Below, piece after piece: positions 44,931-55,312 of a stretch of DNA of 64,000 nucleotides. Source of the stretch: Harmonia axyridis. Lineage: Eukaryota; Arthropoda; Insecta; Coleoptera; Coccinellidae. The stretch's first letter is position 1; each line of letters begins with the position of its first letter. The stretch is from the NCBI RefSeq assembly GCF_914767665.1, contig NC_059501.1, positions 29,240,501-29,304,500 on the forward strand. Direction: 5' to 3'. The translations under genes were made by a program, and so were the position numbers. The notes beneath the pieces were generated by a model. It did no database searches. It had not been told where the DNA came from and saw only the letters and a program-made list of their open reading frames with translations.

Positions 44931-44967
44931 CAGAGGTGACAGAAAAGGGCATGAAGCACGTTTTTTC

Positions 44968-45867
44968 CTAATTGAGGGTCAACAATCGAGAATCGAAAAA
45001 ATCTTTTATTATCATGAAATCATCTTCCGCCAAACTCCTTAGTTCCTCCCACGTATCAGCTTGATAAAATATAGCGGTATCATCTGCAAAAGCAACCAAT
45101 TCACCCCTACTATTTAGAGAAAAGATGGAATTCAGATGGGTAATAAATAGAAGAGGACCCAATATTGTACCCTGCGGTACACCACATTGAACAGTAGAAA
45201 AAGAACTAAAGGAGCTTCCAATCCGTACACACTGTCTCCTACCAGTCAAATAGCTTCTGTACCAATCCATAGCCCGACCTCCGACTCCATAATCCTCCAA
45301 TATTCTTAATAGTTCTCCATGATTCACCGTATCGAACGCTTTTGCTAAATCTATAAATATAGAAAGACAAGGCTTAGATGAATCAAGTGATCGATAAATT
45401 TTGGCTGTCAAATTTGCGAGTGCATCCTGTGTTGATTTGCCGCATCGAAATCCGAATTGTCTTTCATTCAAAATTTTACAATCTTCCAGGAATTTATAAG
45501 TTCTTTTATGAATTATTGTTTCCAAAACCTTGGAGATACTTGAAGTCAAGGAAATGGGTCGGTAGTTATTCATCTGTTCTCGAGACCCCGACTTGAAGAC
45601 CGGTATTATGATACTTTCTTTAAGTATTTCTGGAAATATACCCGACTCAATAGACATGTTGACTATATGTGTAAGTGGTGACAAAATATACTGCGCAACG
45701 GATTTAAGTATGTTTGAGGTGATGCCATCCAAACCAGGTGCCTTGTTGGATTTCATGGACCTCACGACTGCCATGATCTCCTGTTGATCCTCTGGCTGAA
45801 AAATTAGCTCAAGAGGGTTTTTTTCATTAGGAATTCTATTGTCATTAGATGTCATCAAGCATAACAT
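44968..45867 (-). pseudogene. LINE ORF2: reverse transcriptase domain
   Basis: Key motifs in order: MKSNKAPGLDGI (RT0/1), VFKSGSREQMNNYRPISLTS (RT2), ERQFGFRCGKSTQDAL (RT2a), LSIFIDLAKAFDTVNHGELL (RT3, with the first catalytic D), VQCGVPQGTILGPLLFI (RT4), LVAFADDTAIFY (RT5, catalytic FADD). The catalytic acids are present. The frame ends at a stop after DSRLLTLN and is offset from both neighbours. The endonuclease ORF (45845-46648) overlaps its first codons in another frame, showing a frameshift there. Confidence 0.9.
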
Positions 45868-46648
45868 TATCCTGTTGTATTAGATCAGGCTCTCTGTTGG
45901 GTTTGTTATGTTTATTATTGATAAAATTCCATAATTTTTTCGGTTCATTCTCATACTTTAGCAATTTCGTTCTGTAGTATTCCTTCTTTGCACTCCGTAT
46001 GAGTTTCTCGAGCAACTTTTTATAGGTTTTATATTTAGTAATAAGTTCTGGGTTCAGAGGGTCAATTCTTATTTTTCGAAAAATCATATTTTTCTCATTA
46101 ACCGACTTAACTATTCCCGGAGTAATCCAGCCCTTACGCTTTATCTCTATTTTTCTTTCCCGTCTCTCAAAAGTGCTTTCTGAAATATACTGTTTGAAAA
46201 CCGTTAAAAATTCTTCAGTTGATTTGTTTGGATCCCTCTCCTTCAGGACATTGCGCCAATTATGAGATGCCAAGTGATTATTAAGTTTGTGGAAATTAAG
46301 ATACTTTTTAGTCCCCTCCTTACGTGCTATCGTTTCGGATTGAATCCTTAGGAACAACATTATCGGATAGTGGTCAGTTATATCACACTGCAAAACAGCC
46401 GCCGAAAAATCTTCTTCTCGCATCTCAGTTTTTAGAAATATATGGTCGAGACAGGTCGAACTATTTGGTCTTGTCACGGAATTAATCAAAGAAATAAAAC
46501 CCTGCTCGCACATTACATTTTGATACTCTTCATCTACCTCCTTGCCCGACAAAATATCAAAATTTGTGTAACCAATAATTATATTAATGTGATCTCTTTG
46601 CTTGTTTTTCCGGAAAAAATTCATTGAATAATTCTTTAGAAATATCAT
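45845..46648 (-). pseudogene. LINE ORF2: C-terminal half of AP endonuclease and linker
   Basis: Contains IIIGYTNFDIL, where the active-site block is normally GDxN, so the catalytic D is replaced by Y. It then has TCLDHIFLK and CDITDHYPIMLFL (the SDH-type motif, here TDH). The linker follows: RKGWITPGIVKSVNEKNMIF, KKEYYRTKLLKYENEPKKLW. The endonuclease starts in another frame at 47079-46726, so a frameshift separates the two halves. The loss of the D alone would abolish cleavage. Confidence 0.85.
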
Positions 46649-46725
46649 GTGGTCTATAAACTGCTATAAGATTAATTACACAGGAGCCAAAAAAAGCCTT
46701 TAATTGCATTAAATTCAAAACACCA

Positions 46726-47079
46726 TCAGTAAAATTTAAACTTTATATCATTTCTTACATAGACAACAACACCATCATTCTGGTTAACACTACCATTGTT
46801 ATATACTAAGCTATAATCGGAAATTTGAAACATTGACACATCCACGATTTTCCATGTTTCAGTGAGAACTATAAAATCATATGAACAATCTATTTCATTC
46901 AGAACTAGTTTTAAAGAGTCAAGATTTTTATTTAAACTTCTTATATTAACATGGAATATCTTTACATTGAAATCGCGCTTTACCCTCACAAAATCATTCA
47001 AATCTTGAAAACCAGAGAAAATGTCATTATTTGATTTGTGAATAGATGTTATATCAAAATCTTCAAGATAATGATCCAT
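46726..47079 (-). pseudogene. LINE ORF2: N-terminal half of AP endonuclease
   Basis: Starts MDHYLEDFDITSIHK and reads KIFHVNIRSLNKNLDSLKLV, SYDFIVLTETW, SDYSLVYNNG, DGVVVYVRNDIKF. HxNIRSLxxNxDxL, the catalytic LTETW and DGVxxYxR are the standard early motifs of LINE AP endonucleases. The frame stops at FKFY near 46726. The protein continues in a different frame from about 46690. Confidence 0.85.
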
Positions 47080-47081
47080 AA

Positions 47082-47594
47082 TTATGCAATAGTATTTGAA
47101 GATCTATAGTCCGTTCTTTCACGTAGCTTTTTAATTTGGATCTCATACAAAGGACAAATTTTATCAAGTACAGAGTGATTTACATCATATCTTGTTTTGA
47201 ATTTGTTATTATTTTCTACACAGTTGATACATGAAAATTTTTTGGACTTACAGTCTTTGTAGTAATGAGAATCAGGACACTGGGAGCCCTTGGTGGGGCC
47301 GTTATATTTACAGTCACTAATTTTGTGGTTGAAGCCATAACATTCATAACATCTTGATACTTTCAAATTCTCCCAAACAGAACATCTTTGGAGTCCGATA
47401 TATATTCTGCCTGCTGAATTCAATTTTTTGAATGCTGAACCGTTACATTCTATTATACCGTATTGTGATGTATTATTTCTGTTTATTTTAGCTAAAACTA
47501 GGTCTAGTTCATCTGTTTCCTCAAGAAATGAATTTTGGTTTCGAATTGCCTTTATAATATCATCCTTGAAAAAGTCTTTCTCTATGTTCGACAC
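47082..47594 (-). pseudogene. LINE ORF1: C-terminal part with zinc knuckles
   Basis: Reads NSAGRIYIGLQRCSVWENLK, then CYECYGFNHKISDC (a CX2CX4HX4C knuckle), CPDSHYYKDC and CINC. This is a gag-like, RNA-binding ORF1 end. It is in the same frame as the upstream piece (47607-48092); a single stop near 47607 separates them. The stop at 47082 lies 3 bp before the ORF2 start at 47079. Confidence 0.8.
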
Positions 47595-47606
47595 AACAAT
47601 GCTGGG

Positions 47607-48092
47607 TTAACGCATTTTCGTTTCTTTTATGTCATAATTTTCTCCCATTTTTGAAGCCAATTCATCTCTCATTTTATTGGTAGATCCATTTGAGTTACAT
47701 TTAATTAACACACAGCCATCCCTTCTGTTCAATACCGAATTTATTCCTACTGATAGTTTACTCACATCCAATTTATCCACTATATCCTTCCTTGTTCTAG
47801 AGCAATCCTGTTTACTTTTCGGTTTGCATACAATGAAAGGAACGTTAGGTATGGATTTATTTCCGTGGTCTGCTCTCTTATTTACGGCTTCCGCATTTGT
47901 GAACTGGTGGCTTGAAGGTGTTGTAGCCAAGTTATCGAATTCTTCCCGAAGTTTCTTGAGATCCTGTTCTAGAAGTCTTATGATTTCTTTCTTACTCTCT
48001 ATAAGGTCATCTTTAGTCTCTATTATTTTATTAAAAAGTTCGACGGATTCACCCCTCAAGCAGGAATGGCAGTAAAATTTCATGACGCGTTT
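47607..48092 (-). pseudogene. LINE ORF1: end of the PHD finger and coiled coil
   Basis: Begins directly at the MITE's target duplication with KRVMKFYCHSCL, where the CHxxC completes the zinc finger begun at 48870. A coiled coil follows (ELFNKIIETKDDLIESKKEI, IRLLEQDLKKLREEFDNL). Then comes a linker with VNKRADHGNK and a region with FIVCKPKSKQ and CVLIKCNSN, typical of the RRM-like part of ORF1 proteins. Ends in an in-frame TAA at 47607-47609. Confidence 0.8.
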
Positions 48093-48705
48093 GGCATTGT
48101 CCTAATAGAACGCGAATGCGCGATCATCGTAAGTTCGCGCGAATTTTACTCGTACGAACGCGCGATCAAACATATTGAACTCTAATAGGTGTCCTAACTG
48201 ACAATCGCACGACGCGGTCGCGCGACTCAAATGTTTGAAACCCTATTCGCGCGAACTTAGTTCGTACGAACGCGCGATCAAACATATTGAATTTGAATAG
48301 GTGTCCTAATTGAAATTCGTGCGAAAACGTCGGAGTGGTACCGCGCCCGCGCCCCTCTCGCCTTGCCGGCTCGTAAGTCAAAATATTGATTGTGAAATTC
48401 ACCACGATTTGGTCTCATTTTTAACAAAGCACTTTGCGTCCCACGTTGTTTTTTTTCATTTCCATCTAAATCCGCACAAAACGTCATCCAAATATTTCCC
48501 GACAGCAAACATTTTGAGTGTCTGACGTCCATGGTTGTTGGTATCGACCGTGCCACTGCCCGGTCACGCTCGCTCCCGTCGTCAAATCGCGCGAGCAAGA
48601 TTCGCTTATTCGCGTTCTATTAGGACACCCAGTTTTTGACGTCGCGCGAACACGCGATGGTCGCATCGCTCGCATCGCGCATTCGCATTCTATTAGGACA
48701 ATGCC
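48093..48705. mobile_element. PIF/Harbinger-type MITE inserted in LINE ORF1
   Basis: 613 bp with terminal inverted repeats GGCATTGTCCTAATAGAA on the left, and the same in reverse complement on the right, extending into GCGAATGCGCGA. A 3-bp duplication TTT flanks it (48090-48092, 48706-48708); a 3-bp duplication is the PIF/Harbinger length. Two internal 112-bp-spaced repeats (from 48134 and 48246) share TTCGTACGAACGCGCGATCA-type words, and a third TCCTAATAG-type word lies near 48617. GC-rich and CpG-rich, unlike its surroundings. Confidence 0.85.
48321..48520 (-). pseudogene. Harbinger transposase N-terminal fragment inside the MITE
   Basis: Within a minus ORF (48278-48598) the sequence reads KKQRGTQSALLKMRPNRGEF then HNQYFDLRAG. 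This resembles the start of PIF/Harbinger transposases, where an RRxWVRPxLxxRxxxGEFHxLxxELR segment precedes the FFxYxRM block. The catalytic domain is not present. It explains the MITE as a deletion derivative of an autonomous element. Short match, judged by eye. Confidence 0.45.
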
Positions 48706-48708
48706 TTT

Positions 48709-48870
48709 GACTTTCAATTCAATCACTGTTATTTCCGATGATGTCAAATTCGCACATTGTTTACAAACATTCCGCGAACAACCATCACAGCTGACCACCG
48801 GTAATTTCGATGAGGCGGATTTTTTGCATTTCACGCACTCCATCACCTGTTCTTCTTCCACTATCTTCAC
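48709..48870 (-). pseudogene. LINE ORF1: first part of the PHD-type zinc finger
   Basis: From MKIVEEEQVMECVKCKKSAS: CVKC, SCDGC, VCKQC, followed by ANLTSSEITVIELKVK up to the MITE. CX2C...CX2CXXXXCX2C is the first part of the finger; its last CHxxC ligands lie across the insertion at 48075. Codon phase is kept if the MITE and one TTT are ignored, so the insertion hit an ORF that was still open at that point. Confidence 0.8.
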
Positions 48871-49108
48871 TGGGAACAGATGTTGATTTTCACATTTTCA
48901 GTAGACGATTTGGGTCAGCTATATCCACAAAATAACCCACTTGGAAAAGTTCTCCCGGAACTAAATTTGATCCAGTCGGAATCCACAATTTTTATTCTAA
49001 ATATTCATACAAAATTCAATTTAGAAGTAGTTGATTTTCCCACTTTAACAGATATCAATATCAGAGCGAATACTCGAGACAACCTCCACATGTAACATTT
49101 ATATCTAT

Positions 49109-50045
49109 ATTATGAGTTATGAAAAAACTGTGTTTGGTTATCTGAGAAGGATCAAGAACAGTGCTGTGGGATGTGATAGAATTTCAATTTCTTTCATTAA
49201 AATTTGCTGTCCCTATATACTTCTTTTCATTGTGAATATTTTCAACTCCATCTTGTTGGATTCTAAATTTCCAAGCTCATGGAAGTGCGCTCTGGTCACT
49301 CCCATTCCTAAATGCAATATGCCTATGGGAGTATCGGATTTTAGACCAATTAGTATTTTATCGGGATTGTCTAAGTTAATGGAAAAAATAATGGCGGTAC
49401 AACTCGAAGAGTATCTTGAATTAAATAAGATTATTCCTGATTTTTCGTCCGGGTTTGAGCACCATCTCTATTCTTTTGGGTGTTACTGATGATATTCCTG
49501 GGTCAATTGATGAATCTAAATGTGCTGCTTTGCTGTTACTCGATTTCAGTAAGGCCTTTGATAATGTTCGACATGACATTCTTATTGCTATACTGAGGTC
49601 TTGTGGTATATTTGAGGGCGCACTCGATCTCTTCGAGTCTTATCTTATTGGTCGTTCGCAAATTGTTAAATTGGGTACTAAAATATCTAAAGCTAAAAGT
49701 GTATAAACTGGAGTAACTCAGGGTTCGGTTCTTGGACCCCTGCTTTTCATTTTGTATACGAGTCAATTTGTGAAGTTCAGGAACAAAATCAGAGAATACC
49801 TCCTAACTCACCTTCTATCTCCAAGAGGGTAAAAAAGAAAAAAATTTTTTTTTCAATTCTTTATGCTCTATTATTTTATTTTTTTCATCAATGTTATTGG
49901 ATGGTTTGTTCAGAAGGTATGTAATGTATGTATGTATTTAATTTTTTTTCTTTCATGTATCAACAAGGGTTAAATGGTAAACACCTGTATGTGAACTTCC
50001 CCTTAAGATTTCTATAAAGGAATAAAGGCCTTATTACTATTATTA
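49109..50045 (+). pseudogene. LINE reverse transcriptase relic, internally deleted
   Basis: Reads SYEKTVFGYLRRIKNSAVGC then DRISISFIKICCPYIL, ALVTPIPKC, SDFRPISILSGLSKLMEKIM (RT1-2). A shift near 49465 follows, then KCAALLLLDFSKAFDNVRHD (RT3, catalytic D) and TGVTQGSVLGPLLFILYTSQ (RT4). Sequence then jumps to FVKFRNKIREYLL, a C-terminal segment, so the FADD block and thumb are deleted near 49765. The 3' UTR ends AATAAAGGCCTTATTACTATT near 50040. Its missing upstream part may be the LINE half of 43633-43914. Confidence 0.8.
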
Positions 50046-51165
50046 TATCAATCAGTCAACTCATCAGGAGTAGTATATTGTTGAGTGTCCTCAAGAGGGT
50101 TGTTCAGTATTCAACAAGCGAAGATAACTTATCGCTACAGTCAGTTTAGTTAACAATGTTGATAATATAAATAATAATAAATGAATAAAAAACACAATCC
50201 AGTGTTTTCTATCTACTGCCAGCAGCAGAATTTCGAACAGGAGATTAGGTCACCTTAATCATCAACATTTGTGCAAAATGGAACTAAATGGCATGAAAAT
50301 TACATGAAAAAAACTTGACTAACCGTTGTGCAGTATGTTGTGAAAGAAAGCAATCCAGAAATGTTTTCAGTAATAAGGGAACTATAAGCAAACTCATTTC
50401 TGGAGATCATACACAATGTGTGTGTTCATTTCTTTTTTCAAGAATAAGTCAGATACTTTTGATTGTTTCAAACGTTTCAAAGTTATGGTTGAAAACCAAA
50501 TAGAGGACAGAATTAAAATTTTATATCTGCAAATTCTTCGTTAGGAATCTGCATGTCGCACTTATTCACTAGTAGAGTGTCCAAAATTTTAGACGTTTCA
50601 TGTAGTAACAAGTCGGACAGAAAAACCAATTTGGAGATACCTACCCGCTCATCCGAGTCCGTAGTTCACCATCAGTATTTTATTATGGAAGACCTTCAGC
50701 CTTGAGATTAAATCGAACCGCCTCAACCTCATCTTCTATTGTCTTTTTCAGTTTTTACGCTTTGGAGTTTCGCGAAATGACTGTTTGGCCTAATTGGATT
50801 TTCACGGTTTTAACGGTGGAACGTTGTCAAAGCCCCAGAGATGATTATTTTTAATTGGAAATGTTGTTAAGACGAGCAGCAACCGCTAATTGTTCCCGTA
50901 AGATGGTCTTTTCGTTACCAATAAGGTCAGTAGTTAACGCGGATTTAATTGGAGAGAGTTTCAATGTTATAAGTGGAATTTCATGTGTGAGGATGAATAA
51001 AAACACACAAAATCAACTATCGGAATTTCTAAATTCGAGAAATATTCGAAGTCGTTTAAAAAATCTGATAAAATATCCAGAATTCGCGACTCCTGGACTT
51101 TAATAAATGTGGATTTTGTAGGAATAATATTTTACCTAAGTACTATTTTTGTTAGACCTAACTAC
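50046..51165. other. Non-coding, no feature recognised
   Basis: 50840-51110 is non-repetitive and has an 82-codon plus ORF of no known family. Nothing else stands out. Confidence 0.4.
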
Positions 51166-51169
51166 TCCG

Positions 51170-52090
51170 ACTTTAGCCTATACGCGTAAGATAGAAAAAT
51201 CTCCTCGCTGTCGGCTTTCTCACTCCCCGCTAAGAGGAACATTCACTCAATCCCAGATATTTGAAATATCAGAAGGGAAGAGCTCGGTCGTGTCCGGTCT
51301 TTGTGGTCCCTCTGGTTCTCGTCGAACTTGTAATCCTCTTACACACAATCCATGGACCAGTCCGTCGCTTCCTTGGAATTTTCTCACTGTCCTTGCAGTA
51401 CCTAAAAGATCAGTTTTTTGCATTATATTACATATATACTCACTAAGTCCTAGTTGCTTGATATTTTCCTATGGTTGAGATGATAATTGGAATAGTTCTC
51501 GTTGATATCATTCCCCACTGCCGTTTTATCTGAAATTCGAGGTCCCTATATTTTGAAATTTTTTCGACCTCCTTTTGACGCATGTTGTTGTTATTTGGTA
51601 TTGCTACGTCGATGAGTATTGCTGTCTTTTGATGTTTATCGACTAGCAGAATATCTGGCCTATTTTGAGGGACTGTTTTATCAGTCAAAATTATATCATC
51701 CCAGTAAAGTTTATAGCGTTCATTTTCCTGATCGTTTCCGATAGGTACTTGTTGTATGACACTTTTTCAGAATGAATTAGTTTTAATTTGGTAACCAATT
51801 CTTGGTGTAGTATCTTTCCTACTGCATCGTGTCTCTCTTTATATTCATTTCCTACAAACATCCTTGACATCCTCCCGTGATATGTTGGATTGTCTCATTG
51901 GTTGGACACCCATATCGGCATCGATAGTCAGTAATATTTCGATCCTTTATGATATGCTTGCAGTAATTTCTCGTAGAGATCATTTGATATTGGATGGCTA
52001 AAAAAAATCCTTCCGTTTCTGGATACATCTCACCTGATGTGAGCCAATAGTTCGACACTTCAATGTAGACATGATATTGGTTCACCTCGT
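51170..52090 (-). pseudogene. R2/R4-type LINE: zinc motif, restriction-like endonuclease, C-terminus
   Basis: On the minus strand: TDYRCRYGCPTNETIQHITG (cysteine/histidine motif), a shift, then ERHDAVGKILHQELVTKLKL, NRPDILLVDKHQKTAILIDV (PD...D, the restriction-like endonuclease of R2/R4-type elements), AIPNNNNMRQKEVEKISKYR, and further KFQGSDGLVHGLCVRG to a stop near 51260. This class uses a PD-(D/E)xK endonuclease at the C-terminus instead of an AP endonuclease at the N-terminus. The reverse transcriptase is missing and the frame is broken, so it is a 5'-truncated dead copy. Confidence 0.65.
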
Positions 52091-54200
52091 TGAAACTAGT
52101 GCTTTGAAGAGGATACCGCGATCCGCTAAATACCGGGGTTCATTTGAAAGTATTGTAAGGCAATAAATTCACTGGCCCCAAAGGAATTTCTGGAAACTCG
52201 GACAACCCGTGTATAATCGAAATATTCAGCTTCCTCCAAGTGCAGGCTTCAGATATACTATACCCTAATCAAATAAGAACCTCTATAGGTTTTTTTAATT
52301 ATTTTTACGACTCGCTCTGTGTATACTAAAATGAAAAACTCTCCTCGTCTCTGTATGATAAACCACCTCTCTTTTTCTTCCATGGAAATTTAAATTGAAT
52401 AAAATTAGCTCCTGCCTTTCCAGAATCGTATTTGAATGCAAAATATCATTGTAATCAGATAAGTTGTTCAGCCGTGAAAAGGTTACCAACAACTAACAAA
52501 AAATCAAACACACCTTCGAATTAAGTTCATTAAAGGGGATTGAGAAATAACCCCAATGTCAAATCTCGTAGCAAATTAGTCATCATTACTTTGCTCTCAC
52601 GTAACTTTCCAGAAGTTTATTATTGAAGTTAATATATCAACGAACGAACAAAAAGAGCTGGAATTTTCACAATTGCGTTTCATTTCATTTTCTTTGATTA
52701 AACACCCCAATTGATTCACAGAGAGGAGTCTGTTAATTACTAATTATACGTATCATCCCTATTAGGATGTTCTCCTCTATGTTCATTAATTAAAGTGAAA
52801 ACTCTAGTCAGTGGGTACATGTGGCCGATCCTGGAATTTAATGAGTTCCTTCTAATATCCTGTTGTGGTATAATGGATCCAAAAGATATGACTGGTCTAA
52901 ACAAAGGATCCAGAAGTGGGCATTGTCACGTGTTCGAATATTTGTTCTGCTAACGAGTCCACAAGAACCCTCCTGTCAGCGGTAACTAACACTGCCAGTT
53001 GAGTGTTATTGTTCGCGGTATATTTTACTCTCCCTCCCTTAATCTAGCTCTCATCCGGGATCATTTTAGAATTTTCAGGCACGAAAATGTTGTGTTCTTG
53101 ATATGCAGCGCATTTCGTAGAAAATGTTCGGGTATGAAATGTGTTATCCAAACTTGAAGAGGAGGAAGATAATTCAAAAATTTAGTGGAAACAGAAATGT
53201 AACTTAGTGTGCATTATTTCATTTCATTCTTTTCCACTTCTGGATGAGAAAGTATTAGGATAAGGGTGAGAAGGAGACATCTAAACGATGTAGTCAACAA
53301 TTTGATATTCGTCATAGTGTAGTCATGAATATACATATAGGAATTGGAGCACCAATCATTTTTATAGACCCACATGTTGCCAGTCAGTAGCCTTGCGCTA
53401 CATTCAAGAATGTTGTTCAAAACATTCACACCGTAGAGATTTCTAAATTTCAATAATATAATTTTGAAATAAATCTTGTCGATATAATATTCAAAGTGAA
53501 ATAGTATTCAAAGATCAGCATCATATCAGCCACTTTGATTGGCCAAAAAAAAATCTTGGCAGTCTTTGAATAGGTATTACTAGTTTATTTTGAATGACAA
53601 AATCGAGATGAATCAAGTAGTATAGTTGAATATTATATAAAGAATATTGTTGAGAAGTACCTGTAAAATAAAATAATCAATGCCAGAAGTTAAGGTAATT
53701 ATTACAGTCTTTATTGCATTAAAAGAGTATAATACAGAGATTATTCTGATTAATTTCGGATATGACATTTCAGGTGTAGGTGCATATTAAAGAACCAATT
53801 TAATCTCAAGTGGAGTCCAACTTATCCATCATCCGTTGAATACATATAGTCATAACGTTCTTTCGATTCATACCCACATTTTCATATTGATAACTGAGTG
53901 ATGCAAAAAATCAATATTTTGCAACGATTCTGCAAGCGACAATTCATGTTACGCTACTGAAAATTCATGTTACGCTACTGAAGACGCGGTGGTTTGACGA
54001 TTCGTCGTGTGTGGTTGATCGCCGATGAAGCGCCAACGGATGCGCGTATCTAGAGAAAGAAACAAAGAGAATTTCCTGAAATATTTCCAATAATTATCGA
54101 GACTTTAGGAAAGATACGTACGTATATATATTCGAACATTATCTTTCATTTTATTGATGAGATAATACCTACAAAGATTAATATGTAGCAGGTATTTCTG
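52091..54200. other. Non-coding, no gene recognised
   Basis: A short direct repeat near 53945-53985 (TTCATGTTACGCTACTGAA twice) is the only repeat seen. 52500-52850 looks single-copy and AT-rich with AATTAAT-type words. Confidence 0.4.
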
Positions 54201-54204
54201 TTTG

Positions 54205-54720
54205 TCTATTTTAGTATCGTAATGAGTTCATCACAGTACTAAAAACAGTGCTGTAATGAACTCATTACAGCATTGTTTTCAGTTATATTTTTCGTTTTGT
54301 GGTTGTTTTGACTGACTTCCGATCCTATCAAATTTCAACATAATTCAATTGTCAATATAATATAATTTGGATATAGTGAATGATTTGCAACTTCATTCGC
54401 AATTTCCCTTGATTCTAGTGGTGTTGAATCGATTTCTTATTTCTTATTCATTACATAATTCACGAATTTAATGCGCGATTATAAATTATTTCAAAATTCG
54501 AAACACATGAGTCAAATTTAAATTCAGTGATCTGTCAATGTTCGTAACAGTCACATCAACTGCCAAGATACAATACATAAGTCACTATGATGTAGATATA
54601 ATCTGCATTTCTCATTGAATTTCGACAATATTTCACAAAACTATTTCAATATCAGTTCTTTAATTAATGAATTATTCATAACATTCAATTGAGATATTTC
54701 AATTGATTCAATGAGGAAGT
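54205..54720 (-). repeat. Interspersed repeat with palindromic end (copy 2)
   Basis: Reverse-complement match to 14290-14706. The hairpin end is at 54219-54283. This copy extends further (54640-54720) with an AATTGAATG-containing stretch. Confidence 0.6.
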
Positions 54721-55260
54721 CGAATTTATGACGTGTATTTGAAACATGCTAGGCTAACGCAGTGTTTGTCTTCTTTTTCCTCTTAGGAGGATTGAGAATA
54801 TTTAGGTAATTCCTTGAGTCTTTGAGATAACGACTTATGAGTTTCAAATAAATAGAATTTTGCGAAAAAAATTGTTTACTACATATCACATCATTGAGCC
54901 ATGTTTTAGGAGCTGAATTTTTATTTTTGTGAAAAGTCTTACCTTTAAGATCTTCGAAGACTAACAAAAGGCTTTTCAACACAAATATCTCTATGAAATT
55001 GTTGATTGCACCCATCTAACGATACATAATTAAAATATATATGTAAAATTATCTAAAGTCTCTAATGTAAGAAATAATACTACCACCCAGAATGCAGAGT
55101 TTATTATAACAAGCACAGTAGAACCTATACAGGATATCAAGGTCATAATGTCTATTTTTCCTACTTTAATGGAGAATTTCATTCTTGGTTTTGTTAATGT
55201 CTTTTTGTTTTTTTTTCGTGTTATATTATGGTACTTAAAACTCTGGTCTTTTCATTGTAG
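54721..55260. other. Non-coding, no feature recognised
   Basis: A minus ORF of 88 codons (54749-55015) is not recognisable. Confidence 0.4.
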
Positions 55261-55261
55261 A

Positions 55262-55312
55262 GCCCTGAAGATGATTTTAGGATGAAATCGAAACTAATCG
55301 GCGTTGTTTAAA
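55262..55312 (+). ncRNA. Hammerhead-ribozyme-type core (Penelope-like element remnant)
   Basis: CTGAAGA (55265-55271) matches the CUGANGA core. GATTT (55273-55277) pairs with AAATC (55285-55289) as stem II, and GAAA follows at 55290-55293. The trailing CTAATCGGCG would hold a very short stem III. Penelope-like retroelements carry such minimal hammerheads in their terminal repeats. Activity is not shown. Confidence 0.4.

Larger units (their letters stand above)
43915..49100 (-). mobile_element. CR1-like LINE, nearly full-length, inactivated
   Basis: On the minus strand, in order: ORF1 with a PHD-type zinc finger, coiled coil and zinc knuckles; ORF2 with an AP endonuclease and a reverse transcriptase; then a 3' UTR to about 43915 ending in an AATTAA-rich stretch. 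Both outer ends are placed by where the plus-strand LINE coding sequence resumes. ORF1 with a PHD-type finger is typical of CR1/L2-related elements. Frameshifts and stops break both ORFs, and a Harbinger-type MITE sits in ORF1. Confidence 0.75.

Noticed and set aside
48310..48886. Plus-strand ORFs across the MITE and ORF1
   Set aside because: Antisense shadows of the LINE ORF1 finger and of the MITE's palindromic ends.
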